From contig JAJKFJ010023884.1 of assembly GCA_027382625.1 (NCBI GenBank), positions 1 through 48,003 on the forward strand: a stretch of 48,003 nt of DNA, written 5' to 3'. The stretch comes from Tetmemena sp. SeJ-2015 (lineage: Eukaryota; Ciliophora; Spirotrichea; Sporadotrichida; Oxytrichidae). The notes beneath the pieces were generated by a model. The model was not told where the DNA came from and searched no databases. It saw nothing but the letters and a program-made list of their open reading frames with translations. The translations under genes and the position numbers were made by a program. This document shows, one piece after another, positions 8,464 to 19,223 of this stretch; position 1 is the stretch's first letter, and each line of letters begins with the position of its first letter.

Positions 8464-11036
8464 ATGTCATAGATAGACACTAAAAATGAGACCAACTAAG
8501 GACTAAATCTTGTGGGGTGCTGCTAAAATCAGCAATGCAAACTATTCTCAAGACTTCAACTATTCTGTTTAGGGTACACTACAGATGACGAGGAGTTCAA
8601 TTTCAATAGACTCATGCATCAATTTAAATATTAATTATATTTTAATTTTAATTTAGCGAAGATAAATTATTAATTACAAATACAAGCTTAATAAAGATAG
8701 AGTACAATATGTTTTCTTTATTAATTTAAAAGCTATAAATTAATTAAGATGCATCACTAGAAATGCTCTTAATGTGGCAACTCTATCTCCTACGCTGACA
8801 TCAGTCCTAAGTTAGCTTTAAATTATTTTATTTTTAAATTTAAAGATAAATAAATTTTCAATATGATTAAATAATTTTAAAGCTTGTATCAACAGTCGAA
8901 TGATAGTTAGTCTAGGATTTACAAACGGATAGAATTTAACTTAAAGTTTTATAACTTTCAAAGACTCAAACAGACTAGAGACTATAAACCTTCAAAAATG
9001 GTCACTATACTTTTTTGTGAGTGCAAAATGTTACCCTCTCAAAGAACTGCAAAGTTAATACAAGCAATAGAAGGAATAAAATCATAATGAAAGAGAAAAT
9101 TGCAACTAAGACTTGAATCCATAGGATAAAAAAGAAGTTCTTAAAGATGGAAACTAAAATCAAGATCCTGAGTTGAGCTAAATTTAAATAATAAAGAAAT
9201 TTAAATTAAATTTACTTGATTTAATAAAAATTAATTGAGTGAGAAAAAAATTATTTTTCTTCGAAGCTTATTTTTTTAAATTGCTAAAATTTAGTTAACT
9301 TTTAATTAGTCAATACTTCTTAATGTTTTGCCTTAAAGAATATCAATAATTTGTTAAATTAATGCATTACTTTTATTTTTATAATGTTTATTTTTCTCGC
9401 TTGAGCTAAATCAAAAGCCTAGAACAAGAATAGACTTAAAATGTTGCGGATAGCAAGATCAGAGTATCAAAAGAGAGACTTGAGGATCAGTTGATTGAAA
9501 GACTTGAAATTGAGCTTTTGTAAAAGAATATCGAGTCTTTAAAGGATAAAGAAGAGCCACGAAGGAGTAAAAGGATACAAGAGAAACACATCCTTTAGTA
9601 AAATAAATAAAGAGCAAATGATAAGAGGAATATAGAATATCGGCAAAGTAAAGAAAGAAGAAACCAGACTGATAAGTATAAGATAAAGCAGCTTAAAAGG
9701 AAATAGAAGGAAATGAGAAAATTAGAAAGATAGGAAAGAAGGGAAAACTAAATACAACAAGAAAATTCGTGCAAGCGCATTTTTTCAAGAATTATTGACT
9801 ATATTACTTGCAAAAAGACAAAAGGGCCTACCCATATTGAATTAAAACTCCCAATTTTATTATAAAATTAATAAAAACCTTACTGAATTAGTGTTTAATT
9901 TATAATTTTTCATTACTCTTTTATTTTAGATTCCTACATAAGAAAATAAATAAAACTCATTATAATTAAAATAACTTAAGTAATAGGAGGAAGGATTAAA
10001 ATAAAGTCAAGTCATATTATTTCAATATCTAAATATTTCTTAAATTGAAGAAAGAATATATCAAAAAATAAGGGGAAAATAAAAAGGGAATTAAATAAAA
10101 GCAATATTCTGCAATATTTATCTCGTCTAATGCCTTTTTACTACAAAGTTGTTCAGAAATAACTCATGCTGTTATTCTTTACTTGGTTTTCTATCTCGGG
10201 TTAAATTATAAGCTTTCTATTAAGAGTTTAATAGACCTGATATTTGCAGTTTACTCTGTTAGACGCATATAGCTTTAATAATTAAGCATCACAAACCTAG
10301 AATTTTGCAGAGTGGCAAAACTAATTCCTCTTCAAATTATCTGCAGAAATACTCCCTTTATTATGACAACTGCGTTAAGTTTCCACTGACTCATTTGAGA
10401 TAATTTTTCATTTAATAAACTAGTCAGCAAAAACTCTTAGCATTCCAAAAGTTTTTTTAATTACACTTTTGAATTATCTCTACTTTTCCTAATTATTTTT
10501 TGTAAGTTAGCATTCTTAATCAAATTGAATTAAATATTTGATCTTCTATTAGAACAAAATATTTTTTCTCCATATTCTATGGCTTACTTATTAATTTGAG
10601 AAACATTATAACTGACAAAGATTTATTAAAATGAATTTCATTTGTTTTCATTCTTAAGTCCTCATATTTTATAGGTTTTAAATGTCTGAATGAGGAAGAA
10701 GAAGTAGATTACGTTGAAATTGTGGATGATGAGCAAGGATAATCTAACTCTACAAGTGATATAGAAATGATGGAAGTAATTGAGTATGAAGATGAATATT
10801 ATGATGAATATGAAGAGGGTCTTGAAATGATGATGATGGAGGAAGAAGAGAAATTAAACAATGAGAGAAGCCAAGATATTGAATAAGAAGAAGGAGGCAA
10901 CTAAGATTGGAGTGCAGAAGATTTAGAGGAATATTCTAATGAATGTCATAAGGCGGAAAAGACAAGAAACGAAAGATAGAAAAACGTTGATGAGCTATTT
11001 GAGATGGACTCTGAAGATACCTTATCAGTATAATGA
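8464..11036 (+). CDS. Zinc-domain family protein 1, coiled coil and acidic tail
   Basis: Starts MSQIDTKNETNQGLNLVG. The domain GLNLVGCCQNQQC, then KCSQCGNSISYAD and a late W-containing segment (LQKWSLYFFVSAKCYPL), has the Cys spacing of a zinc-binding domain that I recall following ubiquitin-like domains in protists. It continues into a Lys/Arg/Gln-rich coiled coil (about 9411-9830) and, less surely, a strongly acidic tail (10680-11036) ending VDELFEMDSEDTLSVQ, TGA 11034-11036. Three IESs are well supported. The stretch 9850-10670 joining coiled coil and tail is unresolved, so the tail could be a separate gene. Paralogues follow at 12946, 15700 and 17343. Role unknown; protein-protein interaction is a guess. 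Confidence 0.7.
8614..8748 (+). other. IES, pointer ATGCATCA (135 bp)
   Basis: An 8-bp repeat at 8614-8621 and 8749-8756. Removal joins FNRLMH to HQKCSQCG, bringing the second Cys pair next to the first part of the domain. Confidence 0.9.
8814..8880 (+). other. IES, pointer AGCTT (67 bp)
   Basis: AGCTT at 8814-8818 and 8881-8885. Removal shifts frame so SPKLA continues CINSRMIVSLGFTNG. The same pointer occurs at the equivalent place in the paralogue at 17728. Confidence 0.88.
9173..9400 (+). other. IES, pointer TTGAGCTAAAT (228 bp)
   Basis: An 11-bp repeat at 9173-9183 and 9401-9411, the longest pointer seen. Removal joins DPELSQI to KSLEQEQTQNVADSK and opens the coiled-coil frame. Confidence 0.93.
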
Positions 11037-11283
11037 CCAATAAAAACCCTGAAATCTTTATACAAAAATTATATTTATTATCTAAGTATAATTAAAAGGG
11101 ATATTTCCATATTTTTATGCTTTTAATTTTTAAAAAACTAAATGTAGTGAATTTGAAATATACATAGTCTTTATTTATTCAATATTTTTCTATTATTATA
11201 TTGCTGATTTTGTATTTATATTGAAGCTTTAAATTTATTAAACCGTGTGCTAGATTTATGCAAAAGAAAATACTCATAATTGT

Positions 11284-11650
11284 ATTATAGTTGAGAATTA
11301 ATATTAAAATCGGTGATTGATTAAAATAATAAATAGGGAACTCCAATTTCTTGACCGTTAAAAAGCTCAAACAATCCCTAATCTGCAGCTTTATCAATAG
11401 CCAATTAAAATTTAATATGAGTGTCTTCTTTAATCATCGCCTCAACACCTATCAGCAGCGAGATATGATTGCGCACTTTATCATTTTTCAAATATTAATA
11501 CTTCTATGACTTGTGTCGCTTATAACTTCTTACTAAGCACACCCACATAAAAGTTGCAAGGATAAAAAGATCTTAAAATTTAATGTTAAATCGAATGGTG
11601 TAATTATTATTTAAATTGGACACACTTCAACTGTCACTGATTTATTCCAT
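11284..11650 (-). pseudogene. Small membrane protein, copy 1 of a tandem pair
   Basis: Reads MEQISDS, an in-frame TGA, then SNLNNNYTIRF, a hydrophobic segment DLFILATFMWVCLV followed by RSYKRHKSQKY, and HISLLIGVEAM, THIKFQLAIDKAADQG, GVPYLLFQSITDF. It aligns codon by codon with the copy at 12078-12503. One TGA near codon 8 breaks it, so it is either decayed or carries a small IES I could not define. The 3' end is uncertain because no TGA follows for a long way. Predicted topology: one membrane segment with a basic flank. Function unknown. Confidence 0.5.
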
Positions 11651-12077
11651 ATTAATTTAATATCTAATTTAATACTCTTTATTTATTAAATTCTCACCTA
11701 TAAAAGTTTTATCCGTATCACCTAAACAGATATTTCATCAAATTAAATCTCTTGTAGCTATTTAACTAAAATTATAATATTCTTCTCATTAAATTGCTGA
11801 TGATAAACTAGTCAATTTACTGAGGAATTTATATAATTTTTAACTTTAAGAATAACATAACTTAGATAATTTCATTTAAAAAGTAGAAATCAATTTCAAC
11901 CGTTCTAGATAGTTTTATAAATTAAATATAAGGTTTTAAATGTGAGAATAGTATAATTAATTTCCTTAATGAATAATATTTTAAGTAATCTATATTTGTC
12001 TAATTAATAATACTCTGCTTTTGCTTGGTAAAGTATTTTACCCCAATATTATTTTACGTCCCCTTGTATTCGTTTTT

Positions 12078-12503
12078 TCAAGCAACTATTAGTGGATAAG
12101 CCAATATTTTGAATCGAACTTACATATATTTAATAAATAAAATTTTATAGATTTACAAATTATAGTTGGAATTTTAAATAAAATCGGTGATTGGTTAAAA
12201 TAATAAATGGAGAGTTGCAACTTGAAATGGCTGATTCACCCCTTGAACTGTAGCTTGTTCGATAGAGAATCAAAAATTAATATGAGTTCCATCTCCAACC
12301 CTCTCAGCAGCGAGATATGATGTGCCCACTCTTCTAAATCTTCAAGATCAGCATCTACAAAACTTGTGTCGCTTCTTACTCTGGACTGAGCACTCTCACA
12401 AAAAAGTTGCAAGGATAAAAAGTATTTAAAATTTTATAATGAATCGAATGATTTTATTATTATTTAAATTGGACTAACTTTAACTGCCATAGATTTGTCC
12501 CAT
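12078..12503 (-). pseudogene. Small membrane protein, copy 2, degenerate
   Basis: Start MGQIYGSQSQSNLNNN, then IIRFIIKFQILFILATFL, an in-frame TGA, ECSVQSKKRHK. Matches copy 1 in order and spacing (SNLNNN, FILATF, KRHK, THI-NF, FQ-ITDF) but has several TGAs and frame changes in the middle. Copies lie about 0.9 kb apart in the same direction and share sequence over about 400 bp. It is probably a decayed duplicate or a germline-limited copy. An MG start could allow myristoylation. No family recognised. Confidence 0.5.
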
Positions 12504-12945
12504 TTTATTTAATTCAATAAATTAATTTGATTTTCCTTTAAATTCTCAGCTATATCTCCAAAAACACTTATTTTGATTGAATAAAAGTTCTGAATACTAG
12601 TCTATATTTGTTTGTATGTTTAAAAATTAGAGAATGCTTAAATTAAATTTAGCTTAGGTTTATAGTTTATAAATTTTTATTATTATAAATACCTTTTATA
12701 ATTGAATCAATTTTTAATGAATTAGAATTATTTTAAATGATCAACTTTTTCTCAAGTAAAATATTTATGAATTCAAAAATTAGGTGATTTCAAAAACAAA
12801 GTAAAATAAAATTTATTTATTTTATATTTTTAGCAAACTTACATATGAGGGTGTCTATTCTTTTTACTATTTGGAGTTCCAAATTTTAGAATTGGCTCTT
12901 GAAAGAGATTTAAATTATTTAGAAGTGATTTAAGTTTATATTTGA

Positions 12946-14560
12946 ATGAAAGGTGCTGGTTTACTACCTCTCGATTTCATAAAGCTCAACAAGAAGGAGA
13001 TATTTGAATGCTCTACTACTGCTCCGGATTACAGATTGATAATTCCAGGATTAAATCTCTAAGGGAAATGCTAGAACTCTAAATGCGTAGCCTACAATGA
13101 TTATATTGATACATAGGTCGGACTTTGTCAACAATTTTAAATTTAAATTAAAAATAAAAAATAATGATTGATTTTAGTTTCATTTAATTTCCTAAGTATT
13201 TTTAATTTAATTTACGATAAGTTTAAAAAAAAGTTGATTATATTTATGAATTAAATTTGTCGAAGATCGTAGACTTTTAACATTCAAACCCCATAAATTA
13301 AAATTCATATACTTTATAAACTTGGAAGGCTTAGATATATTATTTTGAATATTATATTAAATCAGAAGATCAAAATATTAATTTAAAAAAGAAGATGTTA
13401 TAAAAAGTATAGTATCTTGATGAGCAATTCATTTTCAAGATGCTTGATTCAATTTAAACACAATTCGCTTTTATTCTCAAATAATTTGGGATCCAACTTA
13501 TGCGCTTAATATTCTTTACTTGCTTCTATTGGATTTTATAAGTGAGGAAGTAATCCTCGTAGTAGATATAAAAATAAAATTCTAGATAGTATTTAAATTA
13601 AAATCTACATTTTTTCGATTATAGGTTTTTAATTGGGTAGCTGATTCACAACTAAGTGTGCCCTAAATGCAAAACTAAAGTCAATCATAAGACCATCAGA
13701 TCTCTCATTTTCTATCGATGCTATTACGAAGTCGATGCTATAACTGTGAAGGACTAATAAGTAGAGATCAAAGACAAGGCGCCTGAAGATCATTGCAAAA
13801 ATTAATAAACTTTTAAATTATAATTAATTTTAGTTTAAATAAATAAACTTGTGAGATTATATTTTTAGTTAATTTATTTTAAACCTATATATAAAAGATA
13901 CTTTAAAGTTCATTAAAATTCTAATTCATTTTAAATTTGTATAAACGATGAAATGCTTTGGATATTTCTTGATTAATTTAATTTAAATATTGTTAAGCAA
14001 TATTTTGCTTAATCCATTTCGAAAATAGAATTTTATTTTAAATAATTTAACGTAAGAAAAAATAGATACTAAAAACGATTTAAGTTTTAATTTACCCTAT
14101 TTTTAAAAAATTTTTAAAGCAAAATTATAAACTTAAAACAAAATAAAAAATTAATTAATGAGCAATTATTGAAATAACTTTCTCTATTATAAATCATGAC
14201 ATTGAGATATTAAATTAGAATTTTAGATTTGAGCTCTATTTCTGGTATAATAAATACTTGATGTACCTGGATGGAGAGAAGGAACTCTACTACTACATGT
14301 AAATAAAGACCACTCCATACCTGGAAGACAAGCCTATCTAGTATATTGAGTAGACGTGCCTCCGAGCTGCAGAACAGATTCAACTTATTCTGAAAGAAGT
14401 TCCAGGGAAGAAGAGGGAATTGAAGTCTAATGACAAAGCTAAAGCAAAAGAGGCCCAGTAATTTATAAAGAACCAAATGAAACAGCTAGTCAATATCATT
14501 TCTAACGGAGACGAAGATGAAAACACAGATGACGAGTCCGAAGCAATCAATATAGAATGA
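12946..14560 (+). CDS. Zinc-domain family protein 2
   Basis: Start MKGAGLLPLDFIKLNKKEIF. The domain IPGLNLQGKCQNSKCVAYND, then GLC-RRSQTFNIHNQVCPKC and KVNHKTIRSLIFYRCYYEVD carries two Cys pairs plus a later Cys, the family's zinc site (inference). It then has VEIKDKAPEDH, an unresolved insert (about 13800-14225), YLMYLDGEKELYYYMQIKT, a Lys-rich helix and an acidic end before TGA 14558-14560. IESs lie at 13124-13255 and 13282-13643. Nearest relative is the gene at 15700, with the same segment order throughout. Confidence 0.82.
13124..13255 (+). other. IES, pointer TTTGTC (132 bp)
   Basis: TTTGTC at 13124-13129 and 13256-13261. Removal gives VGLCRRSQTFNI. The site is the same as in the paralogue IES at 15881. 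Confidence 0.87.
13282..13643 (+). other. IES, pointer ATTCA (362 bp)
   Basis: ATTCA at 13282-13286 and 13644-13648, in the same codon phase. Removal gives TFNIHNQVCPKCKTKV, restoring the second Cys pair. The paralogue at 15700 has no IES here. Confidence 0.85.
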
Positions 14561-15699
14561 ATGAATACATTTACTAATAACGGATGTTCTTTCTATAGAT
14601 TTCTTAAGTAATTTTTTTTAAAAAAAGTATTCTAAGTTTTTCTTCAAGCAAGTGACTACACTAATATTATGAAATTAATTCTTCTTACTTATTCTTATGC
14701 CAAATAAGCAAGAATTTATTATCAATCAATTAAAGTAGACTATTTTTAATAAGTTTTTATAAAACAGTAAAACGGAATTGAATTAATTTAATAAATATTA
14801 TTAAATTAATTTTCATAATAAATGAGATTGATAAATTGAATCCAAATTTATTAAGGTTAATGTAGAAATATAAGTTAAGATAAATATCTGTTGACATTAA
14901 AAAATGTATGTTTAAATTTATCAGTCACTTCTCAATCTAAATATTTCAATAGAATTAAACCTTTCTGACAACTTGAGTTCAAAAATTTTGAAGCACAAGA
15001 CTTTCATTTAAAACTCTAAAATACAAATAACTTCATCACTATTTTAAAATCTATTGTCTTATAAATTTCTATGTAGAAATAAAATTGGAAAATTGCTGTT
15101 CATTTTTCTATAAATACAAAACCTTCATATAAAGAATTAATCCAGAATATTTGTCCTATTTATCCTATTTCTTTTTGTTTAAATATAACACAACTTTCAT
15201 ATGTTCCAAAGTTAAGATAATTTAGAGTTCATGCGAATAAATCTTTGAGACTGCATTTTAATTTTTTTAATTTCCCTCTTAATTATAATATTTTGTAGAT
15301 AAAGTAAATGGAAGAGAATTATAAATAAATCAATCTAAGATGTATTCACAAAAGTTAAATTGTAAATCGCAAATTTAATAAGTGAATTTCAAATCGAAAT
15401 TATTAAAAGTTAAAAAGATATAGAAAAATATTTTTTCATTGCATTTCTTACACTTGTAGCGCTTTATGAATTTATTATGCACAGCAATTATTCCCGTTGA
15501 AAAAAGGCAATAAAAATATCATAAAAGGATAAAATATTATAGAATTGAGTGTGTGGCATTTTATTTTATATTTAAAGTTAAATAGTTTCCTATAGGATCT
15601 TGATCAAATTAGCGTCCCTTTCTGTATCTTTAGTAGTTAATATTTAGAACTTAATTTAATTCATTATCGCTAAGATTCAAGTCACAATAAAGTAAGTTA
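14561..15699. other. AT-rich spacer between paralogues
   Basis: About 1.1 kb without recognisable genes, RNAs or repeats. Confidence 0.55.
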
Positions 15700-16960
15700 A
15701 TGGAAACAGGAGGTGGCTTCAGGCATCTGGACTTTATAAAGCTCAATAACAAGAAAATATTTGAGTGCTCAGATCAAGCTCCACCTTACTGTATAATTAC
15801 CCCCGGCCTAAATTTTTTGGCGAAATGCAATAACTCCAAGTGCATTGCTTTCTAAGAATGGGTAGCCATAAAAGTTGGGCTTTGTTTTTATATTGATATC
15901 AGATGCTTTATTTCTTAAATGAATTATATGAATGAAACTAAAAGATTTTTAATTTATCATAAAATTCAATTACGCAAAAGTGGATTAATTGGTTTAAATT
16001 TGTTATGGGTCTCAGAAATTTGAAATAAACCACATTATTCACAAGTAGAACTGCCCGGCGTGCAATGCTAGAATTGATCACAAGACTATCAGATCTCTAA
16101 TAATTTAATTCTTTCTCAAAATAATAATACAATAATTATTTTCTAATAAATAAAATTAATAATATAGATCCCTTATATTCATCAAATGTCATTTCGAGAT
16201 AGAAGCCTTAACAACGAAGGATGAAGAAGTTGAAATCAAGGATAAGGCTCCCGACGAGCATCCAAAAATATAATTATACATTAATTTCGCAATAAAAACA
16301 CATATTATATAAACAAAATATTTTAGCAATATATTCTCAAAATTAAATTTAGTCTGGAAAATTATGAAATTATAATTTTAATTTTATTTTACTATTAACC
16401 CAATTTAAGTCGAAATCCTTATATAACGTAAACTTGAAGGTTTAATAATAAAAATAGTATAGAGTAAATAAAAAGGAAGAGCATATGTACAAAAAATATT
16501 CTTTGAAAATACAATAAACAGAGTATATCAAACTAATTTAAAGAGCTATATTATTTGTTTGGTATTTTTAATTAATTTGCACTACGATTTAAAGCTTGCA
16601 CATGTTTTTTTTTGATGTTTCGATTTTAATTTGGCTTCTTTGAATAACAAGTATTTGAAGTTCATGGATGGAGAGAGGGAGATTTACTACTACATGTCAA
16701 TTAAAACGAGGCCCTTCTCTAATGGATCTTCTGTGGATAAAATGTAGAGTATATGCTTAGAAGCAGCCCAGAAGATCGAACTCATTCTCAAAAATATCCC
16801 AGCTAAGAAACGTGACCTCAAATCCTCTGATAAGAAAAAGGCTGTTAATGCAAAATAATTCATGGATAGGAGTATTAAGGAACTAAGACAGATTATTTCA
16901 AAAGGAAATGAGGAGGACTTAACAGGGGAGGACTCTGATCATTGCATTCACATTCTTTGA
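15700..16960 (+). CDS. Zinc-domain family protein 3
   Basis: Start METGGGFRHLDFIKLNNKKI. The domain TPGLNFLAKCNNSKCIAF, VGLCYGSQKFEINHIIHK, NCPACNARIDHKTIRSLIF, KCHFEIEALTTKDEEVEIKD matches the paralogue at 12946 almost segment for segment. It continues with YLKFMDGEREIYYYMSIKT, a helix ending RQIISKGNEEDL and an acidic tail, TGA 16958-16960. Three IESs with good pointers interrupt it. Zinc binding is inferred from CxNxxC and CxxC. Expression or partner unknown. Confidence 0.85.
15881..15998 (+). other. IES, pointer TTTGT (118 bp)
   Basis: TTTGT at 15881-15885 and 15999-16003. Removal gives VGLCYGSQKFEINHII in one frame. Confidence 0.88.
16091..16165 (+). other. IES, pointer AGATC (75 bp)
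   Basis: AGATC at 16091-16095 and 16166-16170. Removal joins TIRS to LIFIKCHFEIEA, matching the uninterrupted paralogue at 12946. Confidence 0.9.
16281..16625 (+). other. IES, pointer TTAATTT (345 bp)
   Basis: TTAATTT at 16281-16287 and 16626-16632, same codon phase. Removal joins KAPDEHPKIQLYI to NLASLNNKYLKFMDGE. Confidence 0.75.
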
Positions 16961-17342
16961 ACTTGAAAATAAATGTATGATCAACAAGCATGTGTTAATC
17001 TAATTTCAATAAAAACCTCGCTATTAATTTCTTTTCCTTGTAATTCCTATATTCGTTCTAATGAATGAACTGAATTAATTTATACTTACTTATATTTGTT
17101 CCTTTATACAATATAATGTGAGATCTTTCAACTTAATTAAATCATAAATTTATTAAAAATGTTCTTTTGATGATATTTTATTAGTTTTTAAATATAAAAG
17201 TTCATTAAATAAGTATATTGATTGCATTTTATAAAAATATAAATCTTGATTGTAAAATAAATTACACTTCTTTAAAGTAGGAAAATTAAATTTTAAAGAT
17301 ATCTTCTTCTTATTAAGGGAAAAGCCCATTTATTCATAATTA

Positions 17343-18431
17343 ATGTTCCAGTTAAGACCATCTTCCGAGCAACTCTCAAAAATTAAAAGAGGAGTCTCCT
17401 TGTATGGGAAATGCCAAAATGAACACTGCAAAGCATACAATAAGTCTAGGCCCATCCATCTTGGCTATACTTTCAAAAATATAAATTATCATTATAAGAT
17501 ACAATAAATAACTTAGAAATTAAAAAATCTAATAATTTACTTAAATTTATCTTGAATTAAGAAAATTTTCGCATTGCTAATAAAGAAAATTGCATTTAAA
17601 ACTTTAACTAAATTAATTATACTGATTAGGAAGAAGTGGAAGAATTTGCATTAAATAGTTTGCTGCACAGATAGAAGTGCTCCAAATGCCTTCACTGAGT
17701 ACCTTTTAATAGGATTCAGCCTCGCTTAGCTTTAAATTTGTTCAGATTTGCTATTTTTTAAATAACTTAATAACAAGATAATAATACAAGCATAAAGTGT
17801 GAATTATAATTTTGTATCAATTTTAGCTTTGAAGAAATGCTTACTATCTGTCTTGTACAAGTGCAAAAATTAAAAATAGTATTTTAAATATAAAATAAAT
17901 TTGCTCATAAGTTCCTTAGATTCTTATTTAGCACTTTCCTAAATGCTCGAAATAATTTAAAAATAATTTTATAAATTATCTATTCTCAAATTAGCTTGTA
18001 AATCTTTTACAATTTCAAAGCTGTGTGATAAATTAGTGTCATATATAGAAATATAAGTTTACTTCAAATAAATTGATGTTATTTTTAAGTGAGAAGATGG
18101 CGAAGAGGATGAGATTATATGTTGGTCTTAAAACGGGAATAGCAAGACCCTTTACAAGTTAGAGGTGGGTGATTGGAGCAACTACTACTATATAACGCTG
18201 AGGTGCTTTCCCCTGTCAACATAAGAAGAATAGTAGATGGAGCTTGTTAATCCTTAAGATGAAGGCAATCACAGTAATTAAACGTAATTTAGAGAAGAAA
18301 GCTAACACTATTAGAGGAGCAGCCAAAATAATTCGAGAGAGGAATCGTCTTATGAAGTAGATTTTGAATCACAATTTAGAAATTAAGTACACTCAAACTT
18401 AAGAGACAGTAGTTGTAAACATATTTTATGA
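17343..18431 (+). CDS. Zinc-domain family protein 4, divergent
   Basis: Start MFQLRPSSEQLSKIKRGV. Domain segments SLYGKCQNEHCKAYN, KCSKCLH, and RLALKKCLLSVLYKCKN after an IES. A later segment EDEIICWSQNGNSKTLYKLE, VGDWSNYYYITLRCF fits the domain end, followed by a Glu/Gln/Ser-rich tail to TGA 18429-18431. An in-frame TGA after KCLH probably lies in a small IES (TTCA repeats 24 bp apart at about 17693). The junctions at 17466-17630 and 17880-18090 are unresolved. It ends only 23 bp before the next ATG; the two may be one gene. Confidence 0.65.
17728..17824 (+). other. IES, pointer AGCTT (97 bp)
   Basis: AGCTT at 17728-17732 and 17825-17829. It sits at the same protein position and has the same pointer as the IES at 8814 in the first paralogue. 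Confidence 0.82.
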
Positions 18432-18454
18432 TCTGTCAGATATTTTTAATTTTA

Positions 18455-19023
18455 ATGAAATCTCGATCTGTTTTCAACACTAAGACATAAATTTAACCAA
18501 TCTAATTGTTTACTGCCTCTTAGAGCAATTAAAGTTAAGCAGAAGAAGGTAGAGAAAGAAACCTAATTTGCTCTTTGAGATATTATGATACCTCAAATGC
18601 TTAAACTCAAAGAAATGAATTGCCAATGTTCATATAGAATTAAAACTATTCTCAAAATCAGGAGCAGATAGAGTAAAATGAATTATTGGATTTTTATGAA
18701 TTTTTGCTAACCTTTGACCAAAGTAGGCTACTCTCACATTTATAAGAACATCAAGTTTATGAAATTATATTATATTTTTAATGAGTCTCATTTAAATTTT
18801 AAATATAACTTGACAAATATTTTCATAAGTTGCTGAGGTATAGAATTCAAGAGAAAGCGAAGATGAAAACGATGAAATTGAAGAGGAAGATGAAGAATAA
18901 GAGCCAAGTGTGGATATGAATTTCTAGAGTTTAGAAGAAGAAAGAAGACGAGAAAGAGATAATTAATCCGACTTCTTATTCGGCTTTGATTCATTGGAAG
19001 AGGACATGGTATTCACAGATTGA
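18455..19023 (+). CDS. Small Gln-rich protein with acidic tail
   Basis: Open from MKSRSVFNTKTQIQP through a Gln/Asn-rich middle and a helix ELLDFYEFLLTFDQSRLLSH. After a 74-bp IES it reads VAEVQNSRESEDENDEIEEE and ends FLFGFDSLEEDMVFTD, TGA 19021-19023. No known domain. The acidic C-terminus resembles that ending the first zinc-domain gene at 11036, which suggests this could be the 3' part of the gene at 17343. A 7-bp GATCTGT repeat at 18431-ish and 18466-ish flanks the boundary but its removal leaves the TGA. Confidence 0.65.
18753..18826 (+). other. IES, pointer AAGTT (74 bp)
   Basis: AAGTT at 18753-18757 and 18827-18831, same codon phase. Removal joins LQEHQV to AEVQNSRESEDE and removes a TGA. 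Confidence 0.85.
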
Positions 19024-19223
19024 CCGATCTTTGGCTTTTATATCTTGTGTATATTCTATTTTATTAACTCTTAGTCGATCTTTCTCTTCTCAGTATAAAA
19101 GTAGCAATTCAATTTCTTATTCTCTCTCTATCTCATCCTTTAATATTAAACTTAAATGTCAAGTTAAATGCCAAAAGTTAGATTTAAATGGAAATTAAGA
19201 AAATATCCAGTGCTTCAAATGAT

